Assembly: GCA_946482615.1 (NCBI GenBank)
Contig: CAMLSF010000154.1
Span: forward strand, 1-8,618
Origin: an uncultured Chromatiaceae bacterium
Lineage (GTDB): Bacteria; Pseudomonadota; Gammaproteobacteria; Enterobacterales; Alteromonadaceae
Direction of reading: 5' to 3'
Length of the DNA stretch: 8,618 nt
Shown here: in pieces, positions 5,497 to 8,618 of the stretch
Layout: each line of letters opens with the position of its first letter
Position numbering within the stretch: the stretch's first letter is position 1
Position numbers and translations under genes: made by a program
The notes under the pieces: generated by a model
The model's database searches: none
Seen by the model: only the letters and a program-made list of their open reading frames with translations
What the model was told of the DNA's origin: nothing

Positions 5497-7662
5497 TTAC
5501 TGCTTAGGTAACTCTTTTACACCCATATTAAACAAGGTGAAACCAAAAATATCCGCAGCTAATTCAATCTGCTTGGACACAGGCACGCCAGCACCGTGAC
5601 CAGCATTGGTTTCAATGCGGATCATCTGTGGGTTAGGACCTGTTGCTTTGGCTTGTAATTCAGCGGCAAACTTAAAGGAATGCGCCGGTACTACCCGGTC
5701 ATCGTGATCGCCCGTAGTCACAAGAGTTGCAGGGTAAGCCACTCCTTCTTTGACGTTATGCACTGGTGAGTAGCCTTTGATGTAATCAAACATCTCTTTG
5801 CTTTGCTCAGAGGTGCCGTAGTCATAAGCCCAGCCCGCACCAGCTGTGAAGGTGTGGTAACGCAGCATATCCAGTACACCTACTTGTGGAATAGCCACTT
5901 TCATCAGATCAGGACGCTGAGTCATCACAGCCCCCACCAACAAACCACCGTTCGAACCACCACGAATCGCCAGTTTGTTGCTTGAGGTGTATTTTTGTGC
6001 GATCAGGTACTCACCAGCCGCAATAAAGTCATCAAACACATTTTGTTTTTTCAGCTGAATACCAGCGTCATGCCAGGCTTTGCCGTATTCACCACCACCA
6101 CGCAGGTTAGGCACAGCGTAGACGCCGCCCATTTCCATCCAGACCAAGTTAGCGACGCTGAAAGCTGGTGTCAGGCTGACGTTAAAACCACCGTAGCCGT
6201 ACAACATAGTGGGGTTGTTGCCATCGAGCTGAATACCTTTTTTGTGGGTGATGATCATCGGCACTTTAGTACCGTCTTTGCTGGTGTAAAATACCTGCTT
6301 CGACTCGTAATCGTCACTGTTAAACTTCACAGCCGCTTTGTAATAGGTGCTGGTTTCGCCTGATTTTGGCTCAAAGGCAAAAGTGCTGGGGGCAGTGTTG
6401 TAGTTGGTGAAGCTGTAGTACAGAGTGGTATCTTTGGTTTTGCCAGCAAAACCAGACACAGTACCTAAACCCGGCAGCGCCACATCACGCACCAGCTTAC
6501 CGTCGTAGTCGTATTGTTTGATTTGAGAAATCGCATCCACCATGTAATTGGCGAATAAGAAACCTGCACCTTTGCTGACATCCAGCACATTGGCTGTTTC
6601 CGGGATCACATCTGTCCATTTATCCGCAGCAGGAGCAGTCGCATCAATTTTGATCAGCTTTTTATTGGCTGCATTTAAGTTAGTAACAAAATACAAAGCG
6701 TTGTCACGGCTGTCGACAAACTCAAAATCGGCAGTGCCTTCGGCGTATAAAGTGACAAAAGCGCTGTCGGCTTTGGTTAAATCTTTTAAGAAGACTTTAT
6801 TACCAGAGGTTGCGTTGGCGGCAGAGACGATCAGGTATTTACCATCATCCGTCACCACACCACCGACATAGCGGTGTTTTTCCGCATCCACACCACCAAA
6901 GACGACCGGATCGTCTTTTTGCGCTGTGCCTAACTTATGGTAATACAGCTTGTGCTGGTCGGTTTTGGCTGACAGTTCGCTGCCTTCAGGTTTGTCGTAG
7001 CTGGAGTAATAAAAACCTTCATTGCCTTTCCAGGACACGCCGCTGAACTTCACATCCACTAGTGTTTCTTCAATTGGCTTTTTGGTTTCTACATCGATAA
7101 TAATGATTTTGCGCCAGTCACTGCCACCTTCAGAGATGGAGTAGGCCAGAATTTTACCGTCTTCAGAAAAAGACACGTCAGCTAAAGAAGTGGTCGCATC
7201 GCTGCTGAAGGTATTTGGATCTAAAAAGACTTCGGCTTCAGCCTCACCTTTTTTGCGGTACAGCACAGACTGATTCTGTAAGCCGTCATTTTTAAAGAAG
7301 TAGGTGTATTCACCTTCAATAAAAGGCGCGCCTACTTTTTCATAGTTCCACAGTGCTTCTAATCGTTGTTTGATCTGGTCGCGGTAGCCGATTTGGTCCA
7401 GATAAGCAAAAGTGACTTTATTTTGCTCTTTGACCCAGTTGCCGGTTTGTTCACTGCGGTCATCTTCGAGCCAGCGGTACGGATCCGCCACTTTGTTGTC
7501 AAAATAACTATCGACCACGTCACCTTTAGCGGTGACAGGGTAAGTAAAAGGATGAGCGGCCTGAGTTTCTGTCATAACTGTTTCTTGTGGTTTCGTGGTG
7601 TCACCTGGTTGGCCACAGGCTGTTAATAAAGCCAAAGCCACTGCGCTTAATGCGTATTTCAT
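5497..7662 (-). CDS. Prolyl oligopeptidase, S9A family, predicted lipoprotein
   Basis: The enzyme would cleave short peptides after proline, and is 721 residues long against about 700 for the family. Residues 1-16 are a lipoprotein signal with lipobox LTAC and Cys16; the next residue is Gly, so outer-membrane anchoring on the periplasmic side is expected, followed by a polar Thr/Gln linker to about 36. The N-terminal part (38-440) is the S9 propeller domain, opening with DPYRWLED (60-67). The alpha/beta-hydrolase domain follows: YGYGGF (488-493), [13 protein letters not shown] (519-531), RGGSNGG (567-573) with nucleophile Ser570, [12 protein letters not shown] (651-662) with Asp654 and the substrate-binding Arg656, and AGHG (687-690) with His689. 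The triad is complete, so it should be active. An SD-like GGGGA lies 9 bases before the ATG, and AGGA is nearer at 3 bases. It converges on the binding-protein gene and is divergent from the hydrolase gene. Confidence 0.95.
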   Translation of the reverse strand: MKYALSAVALALLTACGQPGDTTKPQETVMTETQAAHPFTYPVTAKGDVVDSYFDNKVADPYRWLEDDRSEQTGNWVKEQNKVTFAYLDQIGYRDQIKQRLEALWNYEKVGAPFIEGEYTYFFKNDGLQNQSVLYRKKGEAEAEVFLDPNTFSSDATTSLADVSFSEDGKILAYSISEGGSDWRKIIIIDVETKKPIEETLVDVKFSGVSWKGNEGFYYSSYDKPEGSELSAKTDQHKLYYHKLGTAQKDDPVVFGGVDAEKHRYVGGVVTDDGKYLIVSAANATSGNKVFLKDLTKADSAFVTLYAEGTADFEFVDSRDNALYFVTNLNAANKKLIKIDATAPAADKWTDVIPETANVLDVSKGAGFLFANYMVDAISQIKQYDYDGKLVRDVALPGLGTVSGFAGKTKDTTLYYSFTNYNTAPSTFAFEPKSGETSTYYKAAVKFNSDDYESKQVFYTSKDGTKVPMIITHKKGIQLDGNNPTMLYGYGGFNVSLTPAFSVANLVWMEMGGVYAVPNLRGGGEYGKAWHDAGIQLKKQNVFDDFIAAGEYLIAQKYTSSNKLAIRGGSNGGLLVGAVMTQRPDLMKVAIPQVGVLDMLRYHTFTAGAGWAYDYGTSEQSKEMFDYIKGYSPVHNVKEGVAYPATLVTTGDHDDRVVPAHSFKFAAELQAKATGPNPQMIRIETNAGHGAGVPVSKQIELAADIFGFTLFNMGVKELPKQ

Positions 7663-7697
7663 CTATCCTGTTCCCCGGATTTTGTACCCTTCTTCGT

Positions 7698-7715
7698 TTG
7701 AAATCCTTGTTTCAA
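7698..7715. promoter_or_regulatory. Dyad TTGAAA-N6-TTTCAA, possible operator of the prolyl oligopeptidase gene
   Basis: TTGAAA (7698-7703) and TTTCAA (7710-7715) are perfect arms around TCCTTG. A second palindrome, TCAATTGA, overlaps at 7712-7719. The dyad lies just downstream of the candidate promoter at 7720-7749, where transcription would begin, a common place for repressor binding. No binding protein can be named. Confidence 0.3.
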
Positions 7716-7719
7716 TTGA

Positions 7720-7749
7720 GAATAAGTAAGTGTTAATAAAATTCGTCAA
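7720..7749 (-). promoter_or_regulatory. Candidate promoter of the prolyl oligopeptidase gene
   Basis: On the minus strand TTGACG (complement of 7744-7749, 5 of 6 consensus) is followed after 18 bases by TTATTC (complement of 7720-7725), a poor -10. The good -35 box and the AT-rich spacer make it the best candidate in the 253-base divergent region, but the -10 assignment is uncertain. No strong plus-strand promoter for the hydrolase gene was recognised there. Confidence 0.3.
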
Positions 7750-7915
7750 CGAGCATAACAAAACTGTTTCCTCAAAGCATCCTTTACGACAAATGACATG
7801 CCACAGAGGTTTATTCGCAGGCTCTGTTCATTTTATGGAATTTCCTGACGGAACTCCGGCCTAATCCCAAAGGCTGTTTTATGCTGATCATGCTGTTTTT
7901 GTGGGAGGGGTACGT

Positions 7916-8618
7916 ATGTGCAGATTAAGTAGCTTGTTGGTGCTGCTGTTCAGCTGTTTTATTGCACAAGCGTCCGTCACTTTGCCTGTCGCCCCTCCAG
8001 CCACTTACCCTGGCAGCTGGCAACAGCAGCCTCTGGAGCTGTGGCAACAGCAACAACGTCAGTTTTATCTCAGTGCCCTGCTTGCTCCGGCCAGAACTAC
8101 TCTGGCTGCACCACAACGGCTGCAACAGGAAAACAGAGGCAGTTATCAGGCCGAGCTGTGGCAAATTCCGTTAAGCCGTATCAGCCATAGCAAAGCCTTG
8201 TTGCTCAGGCCTCTCAACCACCCCGTAAAAGCTGCGGTGTTATTACTGCATGACCATGGTGCTTATTTTGTGATTGGCAAAGAAAAAATGATCCGGCCTT
8301 TTGCGGATTCAAAGATGAATCAACAGGCCAAAGACTGGGTGGATAAATACTACAGCGGCGTTTTTATTGGTGACGAGCTGGCAAAACAAGGTTATCTGGT
8401 ACTGGCTGCTGATACTCTGGGTTTTGGCGAACGTGGCCCACTTCAGTACGAACAGCAACAGCAATTAGCAGCCAATCTGATGGTAACAGGTCATTCTCTT
8501 GCTGGTTTAGCCGCTTACGAGGACATGCAGTTAGCCCATTTTTTAGCAGAGCAAAACGATGTGCCTGCCGGAAAAATTGCGGCTATTGGCTTTTCTATGG
8601 GCGCGTACCGCGCCTGGC
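7916..8618 (+). CDS. Exported alpha/beta hydrolase (dienelactone-hydrolase/acetylxylan-esterase-like), N-terminal 234 residues; 3' end beyond the right edge
   Basis: The frame stays open from the ATG at 7916 to the right edge. An unusually strong purine SD, GGGAGGGG (7903-7910), lies 5 bases before it and decides the start. Residues 1-19 form a signal peptide (MCRLSSLLVLLFSCF, cleavage AQA|S). Cys14 has Phe at -2, so a lipobox is unlikely. A glutamine-rich stretch (36-49) follows. The hydrolase core shows AAVLLLHDHG (106-115) with an oxyanion-type HDHG, GYLVLAADTLGFGERG (159-174), and a nucleophile elbow GFSMG (225-229) with Ser227. The catalytic Asp and His would lie beyond the edge. The D-x-LGFGER segment is typical of the large dienelactone-hydrolase-like/Abhydrolase_7 group, whose members cleave esters, sometimes acetyl groups on sugars; the substrate is unknown. 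It is divergent from the prolyl oligopeptidase gene and may share its regulatory region. Confidence 0.8.
   Translation, partial: MCRLSSLLVLLFSCFIAQASVTLPVAPPATYPGSWQQQPLELWQQQQRQFYLSALLAPARTTLAAPQRLQQENRGSYQAELWQIPLSRISHSKALLLRPLNHPVKAAVLLLHDHGAYFVIGKEKMIRPFADSKMNQQAKDWVDKYYSGVFIGDELAKQGYLVLAADTLGFGERGPLQYEQQQQLAANLMVTGHSLAGLAAYEDMQLAHFLAEQNDVPAGKIAAIGFSMGAYRAW

Noticed and set aside
5803..7626. Several plus-strand open frames of 60-122 codons within 5803-7626
   Set aside because: They lie opposite the prolyl oligopeptidase gene, whose triad and domains are intact; they lack SD sequences and recognisable protein features.
7881..7928. Short frame MLIMLFLWEGY... overlapping the hydrolase start, a possible leader peptide
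   Set aside because: It has 15 codons and no SD of its own, and it runs through the hydrolase SD and start in another frame. No attenuator structure is visible.
1..8618. Mobile elements, CRISPR arrays, tRNA or attachment sites
   Set aside because: No transposase or integrase sequence, no regularly spaced non-coding repeats and no cloverleaf-like segment were seen. The only regular repeat is the coding 39-bp unit.

Overview
The window looks like a chromosomal segment of a Gram-negative gammaproteobacterium, most likely an aquatic Alteromonadales/Chromatiales type such as Rheinheimera or a relative. That placement is inference. It rests on the divergent argO/argP pair, two proteins with lipobox signals, an orphan DGD-VAR periplasmic binding protein, a tricorn-like peptidase and a lipoprotein prolyl oligopeptidase, with moderate GC throughout. 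I saw no insertion sequence, integrase, tRNA, rRNA, CRISPR array or phage gene. Coding density is high; the longest stretch without a gene is about 250 bases (7663-7915).

Layout, left to right. (1) 1-1202, minus: N-terminal 400 residues of an exported tricorn-protease homologue, cut by the left edge. (2) 1303-2379, minus: low-specificity L-threonine aldolase (ltaE). (3) 2562-2909, minus: a small lipoprotein made almost wholly of six 13-residue repeats, followed by an intrinsic terminator. (4) 3023-3619, minus: an ArgO/LysE-family amino-acid exporter, divergent from (5) 3715-4593, plus: its probable LysR-type regulator ArgP/LysG. (6) 4737-5450, plus: an orphan exported solute-binding-like protein. 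It converges on (7) 5497-7662, minus: a lipoprotein prolyl oligopeptidase, with a perfect 16-bp terminator stem between them. (8) 7916 to the right edge, plus: an exported alpha/beta hydrolase cut just after its nucleophile elbow.

Functionally most of the window fits life on peptides and amino acids. Two exported peptidases (tricorn-like and S9A) would trim oligopeptides in the periplasm, ltaE would split threonine/allo-threonine, and argO under argP would export excess basic amino acids that build up during peptide use. This is a thematic neighbourhood, not a proven operon: strands alternate and terminators separate several genes.

I see no convincing new multi-gene system. The least explained item is the six-repeat lipoprotein. 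After it come several inverted repeats in promoter regions (2436-2454, 3644-3662, 4669-4713, 7698-7715) that could be operators but are unproven.
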